Shown: positions 35,661 to 47,311 of the stretch, one piece after another
Numbering within the stretch: position 1 is the stretch's first letter
Layout: each line of letters opens with the position of its first letter
Source: Dama dama
Taxonomy: Eukaryota; Chordata; Mammalia; Artiodactyla; Cervidae
NCBI RefSeq assembly: GCF_033118175.1
Contig: NC_083701.1
Location: forward strand, 56,743,001 to 56,807,000
Reading direction: 5' to 3'
Length of the DNA stretch: 64,000 nucleotides
Notes under the pieces: model-generated
The model's input: only the letters and a program-made list of their open reading frames with translations
Told to the model about the DNA's origin: nothing
Database searches by the model: none
Made by a program: the position numbers and the translations under genes

Positions 35661-36324
35661 AAAGAAATGAAAGAAAGTTGGGTTAAAGCGGTGGAAAAGC
35701 TCCGTGATAGCGAAATTAAGACTTCTGAAAGAGAACTGCAAGTTTTGGGGGATGCTTAGTTTTGCTGGAAGGAAAAAGCAGGAAAGGAGGGTGATGATCC
35801 ACGGCCGGGAGAGGGGGCTCTGGAAAGAGCTTGTAAAATACAGAATTCTTTTCAGGGCGTCTCTGACTCCTCATTCCACAGGATTTTGCATCGTTCGCTG
35901 ACACCCTCCCTGACCTTAGTGATTTTGTTCTTCTTGTAATCTGAACTGGAATTTCTTTCCCGCACGTTTTACCTCCACCCTTCCTCCCCCAATCCGACTT
36001 TACATGCAAAAAAGGAAAGGATGCACACTGAAGACGGGTAGATTCTGACACCTGAACCGGAGACCGGCCAGTTGGTGACCCCACGCAGGGAGGGCTCGGT
36101 GCTGTTGACCAGTTCGGCCAGAAAGCATCCTGAGGTCTCCTGAGCAGCCAGCTCTTTCGAACCTCAAGGTCTCAGAGCCGTGGCACCTGCAAATACAGCT
36201 TCCCCGCTCTTCATTTTCAGTCTGGTCTACCTTAACTCCTAGAAATCCACTTTTGAAAATTTTCCTTCCTTGAAGTGAGAGGTACAGAAGTTTCCTGGGT
36301 CAAATTCCCGTCTTCATCCACCCT
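35661..36324. other. Island shore, unique sequence
   Basis: CpG density falls off. A possible upstream regulatory zone; nothing specific assigned. Confidence 0.4.
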
Positions 36325-36445
36325 TCACAATCATCCAATAAGAGAATCATTATTATTCCCATTCGAAAGATGAGGGCGTTGAAGTTCAGGGACGTTCCTC
36401 TCTTGTCAGGAATAATAGTGTTGAACCCAGAGTCTACCTGACTAG
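36325..36445 (-). mobile_element. MIR SINE fragment
   Basis: ATTATTATTCCCATTCGAAAG then GATGAGGGCGTTGAAGTTCAG is antisense MIR core. Confidence 0.6.
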
Positions 36446-37345
36446 AAACTCTCATGGCTTCCGTATAACCTATTTCTTTGAATCAATAGCTTTACCTGAT
36501 AAGGCCTGGGGGTGGGGGTGGGGGAATCTATTATTCTCTGTGGAGTGCTCAGAATGAGAAAATGCCAAATATGAGTTTTGCTCTTCATTATTTTCCCCCT
36601 AATTTCTTTCTCAACATTCACAGCTTAGATTGTGTGTATTCTATTGAAAGTGACGAGTTCCGTTTTTATTCATTCAGAGAAAATGTACTGCGAATCTTCT
36701 AAGAACAATGCACCTACTGGCAATGTATTTTATATCCCACTGTTCAGAGTCTTTGCTACGCCTACTTTCTTTTACCGTTGTTACAAGTTGGTGAGGTTTC
36801 CGTAACCCTACTAAGTAATGTAGGTGTACATTTTCGCAGAACTGAGTGGTATGTGTCTCTCTGGACTAAGTTGCCCTCCCTCTTACCTTCCCTTACTAAC
36901 TTAAAATTTAGTACCATGTTTAGCCCAAAATAGATGGTTGCTTAATGCTTGATCTTTTACTTGCTAGTCTCCAGCTTCTCCATTCCTTCTTCCTTTAGTG
37001 TGTGCATCCCATAGATGTCATCTCCAGAACTAGAGCCACTTGGTAATGACACCATTTTCCTAATTTTCTATCAGCAATTCACTAGGAAAATCAAATGGAA
37101 TTTCTCTTAGAGTATCAGTACAACTACCCCATTCCTTTCCTTAGGTACTGAAAGAAGGTGAAAAATATACTTTATCTTCATCCCAGTTGTGTTTCTTCTT
37201 CCTTGCTCAGTAATTAATCCTACAGTGGGTATGATTATCTGAACATCTTCATGCTACAGCATGCATACTAAGCTTAATCATGAAACAGGCAGATTTTGAT
37301 GTCAAAGTTAAGCCTGTATGATTTCCTACCCATACATGTAGTTCG
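36446..37345. other. Unique sequence
   Basis: Contains three G5 runs at 36,508-36,524. No gene seen. Confidence 0.5.
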
Positions 37346-37700
37346 AAAACCTGATGCCTTCAGGATTCTTATTAGCAAGTGACAGAAATTCAACTCTAAC
37401 TTACTCAAGCAAACAAAGGAAATGCACTGGGCTATGTATTGGTAACTCAGCTGGGCTGATTCAAGGCTTAATAGCATCAGCTGGAATGTGTTTCTCTCTC
37501 TCTCACTTTCTCTCAGCACTGCTCTCTGTTTGGGCTTCATTCTCCATCAGACTGTGCCCAGAGTGCAACTCCAGCCTTACACAGATGACAAAGTTTGCGA
37601 TCTTACAAAGAAAGCAACCTTCTGCTCTGAGGAGCACATCAATCTTCGTAAAAGGAGTCTGGTTAGCTGTCCTTGTGCATCCTCTAGGGGAAGAAACGTC
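37346..37700 (+). mobile_element. Ancient MER-class repeat (same family as 15.98 kb)
   Basis: CAGAAATTCAACTCTAACTTAC, the CTCTCTCACTTTCTC run and GGGCTTCATTCTCCATCAGAC match the family's 5' part in order. The 191-codon open frame 37,354-37,929 runs through it and is not a gene. Confidence 0.4.
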
Positions 37701-38399
37701 TCCAAAGGAGATAAAGCATCCAGTCAGTAGAAGAAGGGATAAGGGATGCCTGAAAGATAGAAATAATAGGCATCCTCCACAGGCATGTTTCCCCATAGAA
37801 CAAAAGGGACAGCAAGCCCATGGCAGGATATCAGTTGATTTGAGTTATTCAGAAATGAGCAAAAGAATAATGATGCTTGCAAGTGTCTGTCCTCTTTTTA
37901 GGAAGAGATACTTTGATTTGCTTGCCTAAGGGTAGCAGTTAGTTCCTCTTTGTTGCCTTTCCATCTATATTTCAGGGCCATAGATACTTACAAGGTGGTG
38001 CCACTCATTAAAGCTTTCTGATGAGCCTTCATTCAGCTGAGCCCTCAAGTCTACAATCAGTCTCTATGAGAAAATGACATTTTCCACATTCTTAAAGCCC
38101 ATTATTTCTTTTTTGATTTAACATACCTGATAATTCTGTAAACCACATGACAATTAAAAACTGGGCTATTTCTCTTTTGCCTCCAATCCTGATGGGAAAA
38201 TGCTGCTCTTCCTATAGTAAATGTATTATGTCTTTCTTATGGATCACTGCTAGAATTATTGAAATAAGTGATCATCATTCCCTTTCTCTTACCCCAAATC
38301 CATGCAATTCACTTGTTCCCTTTTTTAATATTTATTTATAAATAAATAAATGCAATCTATGAGTCACTTCATTTAAACTGTATTTTATAATTGTTAAAA

Positions 38400-38710
38400 T
38401 CAAATTCAGAACTTTTCCTTAATCTTCCTCCTCATTGACTTCCTTTTTTTTTCTCATTGACTTCTAAGAACTCCTCAGTCAGTGTCTCTTGCACCACACC
38501 TTATTAATCCATACTTCTGATTATTCCTCTTTCATTTTCCTAGTTATTTGTCCTTCTCTTACACCACTGTCCCATTTGTTTTTGTTATTTGTATACTTGT
38601 TTTTCCTCTCCCACCAAAACACAAGTTTGTAGAGGATTGGGACTATAGTGAATTTATATATGTGGGTATGTTTTATCTTCTTCAGTGTTTGATAGATGTT
38701 TGCTGAAGCG
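38400..38710 (+). mobile_element. L2 LINE 3' region
   Basis: Order of diverged L2 phrases, ending TTTGATAGATGTTTGCTGAAG. Boundary left is approximate. Confidence 0.45.
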
Positions 38711-39784
38711 TTAGTGGGTTATAAAGGGAAGGTGAATGTTTAGATCTGAAACAATGGGTCTAAGCCTGAAGTTCCCAGTTTCATTAACTGGAGAAGGGCT
38801 GGAGAGGGCTGATGCTGGGGATAGGATGACATGGCATGTAGGTTTTTTCCTGTCTCTCCATTTTGTCTGGGGATAGCTCAATATAGCCCCTTCTTCCCTC
38901 CCTGACATTTTCTTACCAACCTTCTCGAAGTTGGAATGCTTCAATGTGATCTGTGCCACACTGCCAAGCACCTGTAATTTTCCCCGATACTGGCACTGAC
39001 CACTGAGCAGATTCTGCTTCTATTACATAGAGACAGTTTATTTTAGACACCTGAACACTAGGTTGCCTCTCCATTCCACTCTTTTCGTACTAAATTTCCT
39101 TCTAGAAAAGCAGGACTAAATTAGGAATGTGAAATTATTCATAATCGAGTTCCTCAAGAGAAAAGGCAGTATCATGATGGCTTCATTGAAGAGCTATTAA
39201 GAGCTTGTCTTTTTGATACCTGTTATTTTCCCAATGTGGGAAAAAAAATGTATAAAACGAAGAACTAAATGGGAGCAATTCAAAGACATTAATGCCCAAA
39301 TTATTCTTTCATTTCATGACCATAGATAAATGTCATAACAGATCAACTAATGATATGCACTAAAGGTATAAATGTTCATTCCGCCCCCTGCACTTCAAGG
39401 CTAAAACTGCTCTAGGTAATAGTCATGGGACATTAAGGATGCTCATAGTATTTGTGAATCAAAGATGCTTCTTGACTAAAAGACTTAGCTCTGATGGCCC
39501 TTTCCTCAGGGAAGAAGAATGTGGGTAATTATGCACTTCAAATATCAAGCTGCTCTTTTCTTGCCTCTAAATCTGACACAAACATGGCTTAGTTATTGAG
39601 CAGGCAGCAAGGTCGGGTTACAAACGGCAACTCTTTTCACTTCTCATTGAATCCAGTGCTACAGTAACAAGTATTCTTAACATGTGATCTCAAATTCTCA
39701 AGTTTTATCAAGAAATTCATGATCATTATTTCCATAATACATTTGAATACAGTAGTTCAAAAATCCTAATCTGCATCAGTTAAT
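38711..39784. other. Unique sequence
   Basis: No gene or clear repeat. Confidence 0.5.
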
Positions 39785-39905
39785 AATATCCAACACTTAT
39801 CATTACCTCTCTGTCTCATTCTGCAGTAGGCACTTACTTTGCATATTTTTATCATTTAATTCTAATATCAGTCCAGTAAAGTAGTATGTTACTTAGATCT
39901 TTTAA
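39785..39905 (-). mobile_element. MIR SINE fragment
   Basis: GGCACTTACTTTGCATATTTT and ATCATTTAATTCTAATATCAG are antisense to the MIR 3' part. Confidence 0.5.
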
Positions 39906-39911
39906 ATTGTA

Positions 39912-40140
39912 CATATGGAAATCCAATCTAAGCTAGTTTAGGTGAAAAGGAAGATCTTCTGGCACAATAGTGCAAAACATAAACTTCAGAAGGCAGGGGG
40001 CTTCTCTGAACCTCAGGTTGTGGAAATACTGTCTTGATTCTGTTCATTTCTCATCCTCATCTCTCCCTTGTGTCAGCTTTATCACCCCACCTTGTAGACA
40101 GGGGCTTTGTCTACAACTGGCATAGTCTAAGGATCTCTCC
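39912..40140 (+). mobile_element. Ancient MER-class repeat (same family as 15.98 kb)
   Basis: TCCAATCTAAGCTAGTTTAGG, GGCACAATAGTGCAAAACATA and CCTTGTGTCAGCTTTATC follow the 5' half of the family. Confidence 0.4.
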
Positions 40141-41261
40141 TTTAAATATAGATCGAATGTGTTACACTTGTTTTAGCTTTAAAACTCTCAGAGAATTAGT
40201 TACTTGCTTCCATAAAATAGAATATAGAAAAGGGAAGTAGCAATTTTCCAGTGGAGAATCTTGGCAGACACCACCTTAACCAAATGATGAAGGTTAACAT
40301 CACCAGTGATATCATGTGGAACTTGTTTACCTCCTGATACAATATGATAAGAAGGGCACTCATCTCTATAGAATTATTCCCCCAAATTAGAATTCTACAA
40401 AATATCAGGCAATCTTAAATGGAGCAGCAGTCTATAAAATACCCAAACGATATTCCTCAAAACTGACAATCATAAAAAAACAAGGAAAGACTAAGAAACT
40501 GTCACAAACCAAAGGAGACCAAAGAGAAATGAAAACTAAATCCAGTATTGTGCCATGGATTGGGTCCTGGAAAAGACAGAGGAAATTAATGAAAAAATTA
40601 ATAGGATCTAGAGTTTAGTTAACAGCAATGAGCCATGTGCTTAAATAATACCAAATTTTGCTGTTATAAAATTATACCAGAAAGATCCAGGGGAGGGAAT
40701 GTGTAGGAATGTGTGTGTGTGTGTCTGTGTCTGTGTATTCTGAGGCTGCTAGCCCAGGGAAAAAAAGACGGACATAATTTATCAATGTGGGGGTTATCAG
40801 AGGGTTTGCGTTTGATGTACAAGTTTGAATGGCTGGAAAAGGTTCTAATGGTTTGTTCACTTGGTTATCTAAATCCAGGTCTTGTGAAGACTATCCTAAA
40901 TGGAGTTGAGATGCTAGAAATTCCTGTGTGTAATATAAAGGGGATGTGAGGTTGTGGAGATAGGAGTGTTTTGAGTGGCATTATCAAGGAGGATTGGCTC
41001 AACTATTCCCTACTGGTCCCCAAGAAGGACCAGAAGACTTCTCATCAAGACACTAATTGCTTCATTGACTCTCCTCTTTGGCCACAAATGAAGGTGAGAG
41101 ATGTTGACATTGAAATGGTTTCTAGGATTTAATGGAAATAAAGGAAAATCAATGTGGAAGAGGTCAAGAACCAACTTAACCACCAGAGGCAATGTGGTTA
41201 TCACAGTGGGTAATAAGGCTGAAATGGTCATAGCAAGTGTGACCCAAAAGAGATATTTTGT
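40141..41261. other. Unique sequence with short (GT)n
   Basis: GTGTGTGTGTGTGTCTGTGT at about 40,710-40,736. No gene seen. Confidence 0.5.
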
Positions 41262-41471
41262 TTTTGTTTAGTTGCTCACTCATGTCCAACTCTTTGGGAC
41301 CCCATGAAAGAGCAGGTTGCCAGGCTCCTCTGTCCATGAGATTCTCCAGGCAAGAATAGTGGAGGAGGGTGCCATTTCCTTCTACAAGGGCTCTTCCCAA
41401 CCCAGGGATCCAACCCAGATCTCTTGCATTGGCAGGTGGATTCTTTACCACTGAGCCACCAGGGAAGTCCC
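41262..41471 (-). mobile_element. Bov-tA SINE, near full length
   Basis: Minus strand: GGGGACTTCCCTGGTGGCTCAG head, through GGATCCCTGGGTTGGGAAG, to the Bov core ending AACTAAAC. No clear target-site duplication. Confidence 0.93.
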
Positions 41472-41715
41472 CAAGAAATCTTTAGAAGTAGCTAAAAAGT
41501 CATGGTCTCTTTTGGACTGCATACCTGAGTATCATACTAAGGTCCTACTTAATCTATAGATAGCTTGTGTTCTGGTGAAAATGGACTTAAATCACAATAG
41601 AAAATCATAGCTTTCCACCTAATTTGCAGACCTGAGTTAGAATACTGGAGTCTGGTTACACTCAGAGAGGAATCCTCTACCACAAGTAGATATTCTGTAT
41701 ATATGTATATACACA

Positions 41716-43742
41716 TTTTTTTAAATTAATTTATTTTTTATTTGAAGGATAATTGCTTTACAGAATTTCATTGCTTTCTGTCAAACCTCACCATGAACCA
41801 GCCATGGGTATACATATATCCCCTCCCTTATGAACCCCGCTTCCATCTCCCTCCCCATCACACCCCTATAGGTTGATACAGAGCCCCTGCTTGAGTTCCC
41901 TGAGACATACAGCAAATCCCCGTTGGCTATCTATTTTACATATGGTTTAATGTAAGTTTCCATGTGACTCTTTCCATACATCTCACCCTCTCCTCCCCTC
42001 TCCCCACGTCCATAAGTCTATTCTCTATGTCTGTTTCTCCACTTCTGCCCTGAAAATAAATTCTTCAGTACCATTTTTCTAGATTCTGTATATACCCATT
42101 AGAAGATGATATTTATCGTTCTGTTTCTGACTTACTTCACTCTGTATAATAGGTTCTAGGTTCATACACCTCATTAGGACTGATTCAAATGCATTCCTCT
42201 TATGGCTGAGTAATATTCCATTGTGTATATGTACCACAATTTCTTTATCCATTAATCTGTCCATGGACATCTAGGTTGCTTCCATATATTCCATAGACAC
42301 AGAGTCTGCCTAGTTGACTGTATGGATTTAACCTGCAGCTTGCACAGCTGGTGGGAGGGTTTTGGGTCTTCTTCCTTAGCCACAGTGCCCCTGGGTTTCA
42401 ACTGTGGCTTTATTTCCACCTCTACATGTGGGTTATCCACTGGGGTTTGCTCCTGAAGCTGCCCTGGAGGACTTGGGTTTGCCCCTGTGAGGGCCAGTGT
42501 GGAGGTGGTGCAGCTGCTTGGGTCACAGGGGTTCTGGCAGCACCAGGTCCTCAGGGGGGTTGGCGGCTAGGGCAGCAGGGAATATGGCACTCTAGAAGGG
42601 TATGGCAACCTGTATTGGCCAATACGCTCCAGTCTTCTTGCCTGGAGAACCCCATCCCTGACAGAGATGCCTGGCAGACCACAGTCTACAGGGTTGCAAA
42701 GAGCTGGACTTGACCAAATCAACCCCACGTGCAAAGATGCAAGACTTTTTTTGCCTGTGGCAGCTCTGCCCCAGTGACAGTTGAGCGTGAAGGTGGCACA
42801 GCTGCTTGGCTTGCGGGGCCCCTGGTGGTGCCAAGTGGGCAGGGACACGGACTGCCTCCGCCCCAGGAGTTACGGCCCTATCAGAGTCTTTTCTCCAGCC
42901 TCCTGTAGCTGGCTATCAGAAGGCCTCTCTTGTCAGTCTTCGTCTATAGCTCTACCCGTTCAGGCACTTAGACGGCTCCCTTGCCTGGGGTCCTTCTCTG
43001 TAGTTCAGCATGGCAGGCACATAGAGGGGGGCCCCCTGGCTGAGGTTCTACTCTGTAGTTCACTGTGTCAGGCGTTTGATGGGCAGCCTCTCTACTGTTC
43101 AGGGGTCTATGCTGGCATGTGGGGAGAAAGAGGCTATGGTGATGGCTCTACCCTCTATGCATGACTCAGCAGTATCACCTTGCTTCCATGGCTGCTCAGC
43201 TTTCCTCCACAGGCATTTACCCTAACCCACCACGGTCTCCTCCCTCACAGCCCCTTTATCTGTCTCTCTGCAGTCAACAGCAGCCCTCACCCTGGGCTTG
43301 ATCCACAATCCCTAAACTCCAGCTCCCAGCTGCTGCATCTTCCAGGGCACCTGCGTCCCTGTCCGGGGTATATATGGCTGTAGCAAGAGCTGTCTTTTTC
43401 TCATTCCATTTAGGTTGCCACAGATCAGCTGTTTCACTCTCAGCCTTAAATGTTTCTCCTCTAACTCAGACAATTGCTCTGCTGTGGGGATCGGACCCCT
43501 GCTTTAGTTCCCCCACCCTCTGAAGGCAGGTTCAGTCCTACTAACAATTCTGTTTTTCCCCCTCTTTCCTTCCTCCTACCGAGTTTTGCGTGGCTCTATA
43601 AATTCTTTTCTGCTGGTCAGGTCCTCCTGTCCGCTCTCAGCTGGTGTTCTGCATGCACTCCTGGGTCTGAAGGTGTATTCCTGATGTATCCGTGGAGAGA
43701 GATGTACTCCATGTCCACATATTCCTCCGCCATCTTGTTCCC
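41716..43742 (-). mobile_element. L1 LINE with internal deletion, 5' UTR retained
   Basis: On minus, the 5' end is GAACAAGATGGCGGAGGAAT at 43,742 and about 1.4 kb of L1 5' UTR follows. At about 42,290 this passes directly to the last part of ORF2 (ATGGAAGCAACCTAGATGTCC) and the 3' UTR, ending at a T-rich stretch near 41,716. ORF1 and nearly all of ORF2 are gone. The segment at 42,600-42,716 resembles a Bov-A SINE. Open frames in it are UTR artefacts. It could also be two same-strand fragments. Confidence 0.8.
42600..42716 (+). mobile_element. Bov-A-like segment inside the L1 5' UTR
   Basis: GGTATGGCAACCTGTATTGG, CTTGCCTGGAGAACCCC and GGGTTGCAAAGAGCTGGACTTGAC follow the 3' half of the Bov core on plus. 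It is more diverged than free SINEs nearby. I believe some ruminant L1 5' UTRs contain this segment as a fixed part; that is memory, not shown here. Confidence 0.7.
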
Positions 43743-44804
43743 TTCCATAGTGGATATGTAACTATTTTCCCTCATTTCCCCCCAAAGGACTTGCAATTAT
43801 TTCCCAGAGTGACTATCTTGGGAAAAGGGAGATACCCAGATCTTTCTGGGGCTTACTGCATTCTAATTCTAACCGAGAGCACCACTGTGGTCCACTGGCA
43901 GAGGATAAGTAGAAACTCTGATCTTAGTCGGTGTCACCAGGGGCTCTGTGATTCTGCAAACACATCCTGTACTTTATTTTCCTTCCTGAGTGAAGAGTTG
44001 GAGTACATACACTCAGCAGCTGTTATGAACTCTGACATTATCATGAGGGTTTTCAAGGCAGAAAATCACACACACCCCCCATAACACACAAGCAAAGCAA
44101 AATACTCCCCAAAGACCTAAACCTCAGCCTCCCTAGCACAGTAATAAGTAGTGAGCTGAAGCAATATCACAGTGCTTGGGGAATCATTGACAAAAGTGTT
44201 ACCACCTAACTTGCAACTTACAAGTGTAAGTTGCAGGGGCAGTGATGCAATCATACACCTCCCCCTCCCCCCTGCCATTTAACTTACCTCTTTCGTTTAT
44301 GCACAAGCTATATAGATACTAGAAAAAGGATTCTCAGAAGCTTAATTAGGTGATTGCACCAACTGCAGTTGATTTTTCAAAGGTGAACTCATTACTGGAG
44401 TAACTCAAGACAGCCCCTGACAGCTGGTATGCATCTATTTATTGGCCAGATATGTTTTTCATTGTCTCTATAAGCACAAAACTGTAGAAGGCATTCAGTT
44501 TCACCTTCATTTAATAGAAAAGCAGAACCATTTACTGTCTTTTTTTTCAGGGTGAGATCAACTCTCTGGTTCTGCTCCATAACATACAATCCAGAAGTCC
44601 CTTGATTATGTCATCCTCCTCCAGGTTTTATGCTGAGCAACTGATGACACTCTCCTAGGAGGATATGGTGATCAGAAAATCATGGATGCACTAGATTGCT
44701 TTGGTAAGACATCCAGGAGATGGAGAGATAGATTCAGATAAAATTTTCATATATATAAGAATATATTTATGGATATATATAATTATTACCCAGTTATTTA
44801 TTTA
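43743..44804. other. Unique sequence
   Basis: Holds a short perfect inverted repeat at 44,212-44,235. No gene; the open frame 43,692-44,084 begins inside the L1. Confidence 0.5.
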
Positions 44805-44935
44805 ATGTTGCCCCTCTTGGCTAGAATGTATGTTCCAAGACAGCAAGGGTTGTGTCTACTTTGTTGACCACCATGTTACTAGCACAATCTCAGCACCAGA
44901 ATAAATGAACATTCAATGGATAGGTGTGTTATTTA
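44805..44935 (+). mobile_element. L2 LINE 3' end
   Basis: GCTAGAATGTATGTTCCAAG...AGGGTTGTGTCTACTTTGTT...GAATAAATGAACATTC follows the L2 3' end. Confidence 0.65.
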
Positions 44936-45719
44936 ATGCTCATCCTCTCCTAAAGAATGGAAAAAATTTTATAACAGCTATCTTCTTCAGGCGGAGATGA
45001 AGTTTTTACTGCTCAGCATTATAATTCAGAAAAGGTTTTGAATTCTGCTAAAACAAGATTTGATGTGTAATCATTTGGAGGAAGAAGCATGGTTTGGAAT
45101 AAGTAATAAACATTATAAAATTTCTCAGATCTCAATGACTTGTGCTTGAAAGAACTTCCATTTATGAAAAAGGACAGCGTAAGTACTTACTTTAAGAGAA
45201 GCTAGGAAGATATCAGTCACAAAGGGCAATTATGATATTGGTTTGTGTACTTGTTTGCTTTTACCACTTACTGTTGAGCAAACAGTTCATGAAGCACCAA
45301 AATGATGCATATTTAATAGGACAGGAGGTCAAGGGAACAAAGAGGAGTAAGCAAGTAAGCAAAAATGAAACATCAGTAAGACATTATTTTATATCAAATT
45401 TTTAACAAAGAAATCAGTAAGAAGGGAAACATCTGGTGAAATTTTTGGTTTTTTACTATTAAAATTGTGCTATTTTAAAGCTTCTAGGATAAGAAACTTG
45501 TTCATTAACCCATATTTATTAGAGGCTACTCTGTGCCTCTCCAGTGAGAAGAGACTGCTTCCTAAATAACCAGGCCACTATGCCAACAAGAAAAACTCTA
45601 CATAAGAAACCAGGAATGGGTCATCGACACATCATATTTTGCTACTGCAGGGCAGATGAATTTGCCTCATTTACCCACCTCACACCATCTTTCTAAAATC
45701 ATCAATACCCCATCCCCAC
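44936..45719. other. Unique sequence
   Basis: No gene or clear repeat. Confidence 0.5.
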
Positions 45720-45930
45720 CTCCCAGAGTTGGGCTGGATGCTCTTCCTAAAGCGAGTGTTACCATGTTGTACTCATTCTTCTCTAAAACTTACTGGTTGC
45801 CATTGACTACTTTCTCATCTGATACCTCAGTTGAGGAAAGGGGTATGTCTTGTTTTGGATAATATCTCCAACACTTGCATAATGCCTAAGCACAAAGTAG
45901 CCTCCAATAAATATGGGTTAATGAACAAGG
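45720..45930 (+). mobile_element. L2 LINE 3' end
   Basis: Ends CCTAAGCACAAAGTAGCCTCC AATAAATATGGGTTAATGAA, the L2 terminus; the upstream part is diverged. Confidence 0.55.
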
Positions 45931-46348
45931 ACATGAAAGATGACATGATCCTCTCTACAGAGAATCATCCCAGACTTGAGGGAAAAGGAACTGATCTTGA
46001 CATTTTTTAATTCAGAGAAACAAATGTGGATATGAGGACTGACCATGAAATTAAAAGCCCATATCCTGGACTTGCACTTTCTTCTGAAGATCAGCATCAT
46101 TTTGACCCACTCAGCACTGAGAGAAAGCCTTGTATTCTGACTATAGTGCAAATTCTTCTGCAATAGAGGAACCAGTGTGATGAGAGGATTTTTCCAGGCA
46201 TTCCCTGTTGCAACTATAGAAGTAATCAAGTTCTTTCTTCCACTTCCAGAGACTATTAAAAATAAATTGCTTTTCTTTTAGGGTTAGTACATTTTATATC
46301 CTGACTGCCCCCAAACTCTAACGCTGTATGATTTTTTAATGTTGTAAA

Positions 46349-46556
46349 CAGTGAAAGTGTTAGTCTCTGAGTCATGTCCAACTCTTTGTGACCCCATGGA
46401 CTGTAGCCTGCCAGGCTCCTCCGTTCATAGAATTTTCCAGGCAAGAATACTGGAGTGGGTAGCCATTCCCTTCTCCAGGGGATCTTCCCAACCCAGGGAT
46501 CAAACCCAAGTCTCCTGCATTGCAAGCTGATTCTTTACTGTCAGAGCCACCAGGGA
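46349..46556 (-). mobile_element. Bov-tA SINE, near full length
   Basis: Minus strand: TTCCCTGGTGGCTCTGACAG head to core TGACTCAGAGACTAACACTTTCAC. Confidence 0.93.
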
Positions 46557-46669
46557 ATTTTGCTATTTTAAATTCATTTTCAATTGCTTGTTGATAGTAT
46601 CAGTATATAGAGATATAGTTTCTTTTGTATATTGATCTTGTATCTTATAAATTAACTTATTAGTTCTTA

Positions 46670-46890
46670 TATATGTATGTGTTAGTCACACAGTCATGTA
46701 CGACTCTTTGCGACCCCATGGACTGTAGCCCACCAGGCTCCACTGTTCATGGAATTCTCCAGGTGAGAATACTGGAGTGAGTTGCCATTTCCTTCTCCCG
46801 GGAATCTTCCCAAGCCAGGGATCGAATTCAGTTCTCCTGCATTACAGGCAGATGCTTTACCAGCTGATCTACTGAGGAAGCCCGAACACA
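46670..46890 (-). mobile_element. Bov-tA SINE with intact TSD
   Basis: Minus strand head GGGCTTCCTCAGTAGATCAGC to core GTCGTACATGACTGTGTGAC. A perfect 12-bp duplication TATTAGTTCTTA lies at 46,658-46,669 and 46,891-46,902, so it is an insertion into the L1. Confidence 0.95.
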
Positions 46891-47107
46891 TATTAGTTCT
46901 TAGTAGCTTTTTAATAGATTATTTGGGATTTTATATGTAGAACATCCTATCTGAAAATAAAGGCAGACTTAATTCTTTCTTTCCAATAAACAAGCCTTAT
47001 TTTTTCTTTCTGTATTGTTGTGGCTAGAAATTGAATTACAGTGATAAATAGAAGACATTTTTGTTTTTTCTCAATCTTAGATAAAGTAGACCCTTAGGTA
47101 TATCATT

Positions 47108-47311
47108 TGTTGTTGTTCAGTTGCTAGTTGTGTCTGACATTTTGCAACTCCATGGACTATAACACACCAGGCTTCCCTGTTCTTCACTATCTCCTAGAGT
47201 TTGCTCAGACTCACATCTATTGAATCAGTGATGCCATCCAACCATCTCATCCTCTGTCACCTGCTTCTCCTCCTGTCTTCAATCTTTCCCAGCATCAGTG
47301 TCTTTTCCAAT
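47108..47311 (-). mobile_element. BovB LINE, short 3' end with intact TSD
   Basis: Antisense BovB: starts TTGTTGTTGTTCAGTTGC (tail) and runs to CAGCATCAGTGTCTTTTCCA. Perfect 11-bp duplication GGTATATCATT at 47,097-47,107 and 47,312-47,322. Confidence 0.95.

Noticed and set aside
37354..37929. 191-codon plus-strand open frame
   Set aside because: Runs through an ancient MER-class repeat and has no family resemblance.
42351..43761. Cluster of frames up to 130 codons on both strands
   Set aside because: All in the L1 5' UTR segment, which is GC-richer and non-coding.
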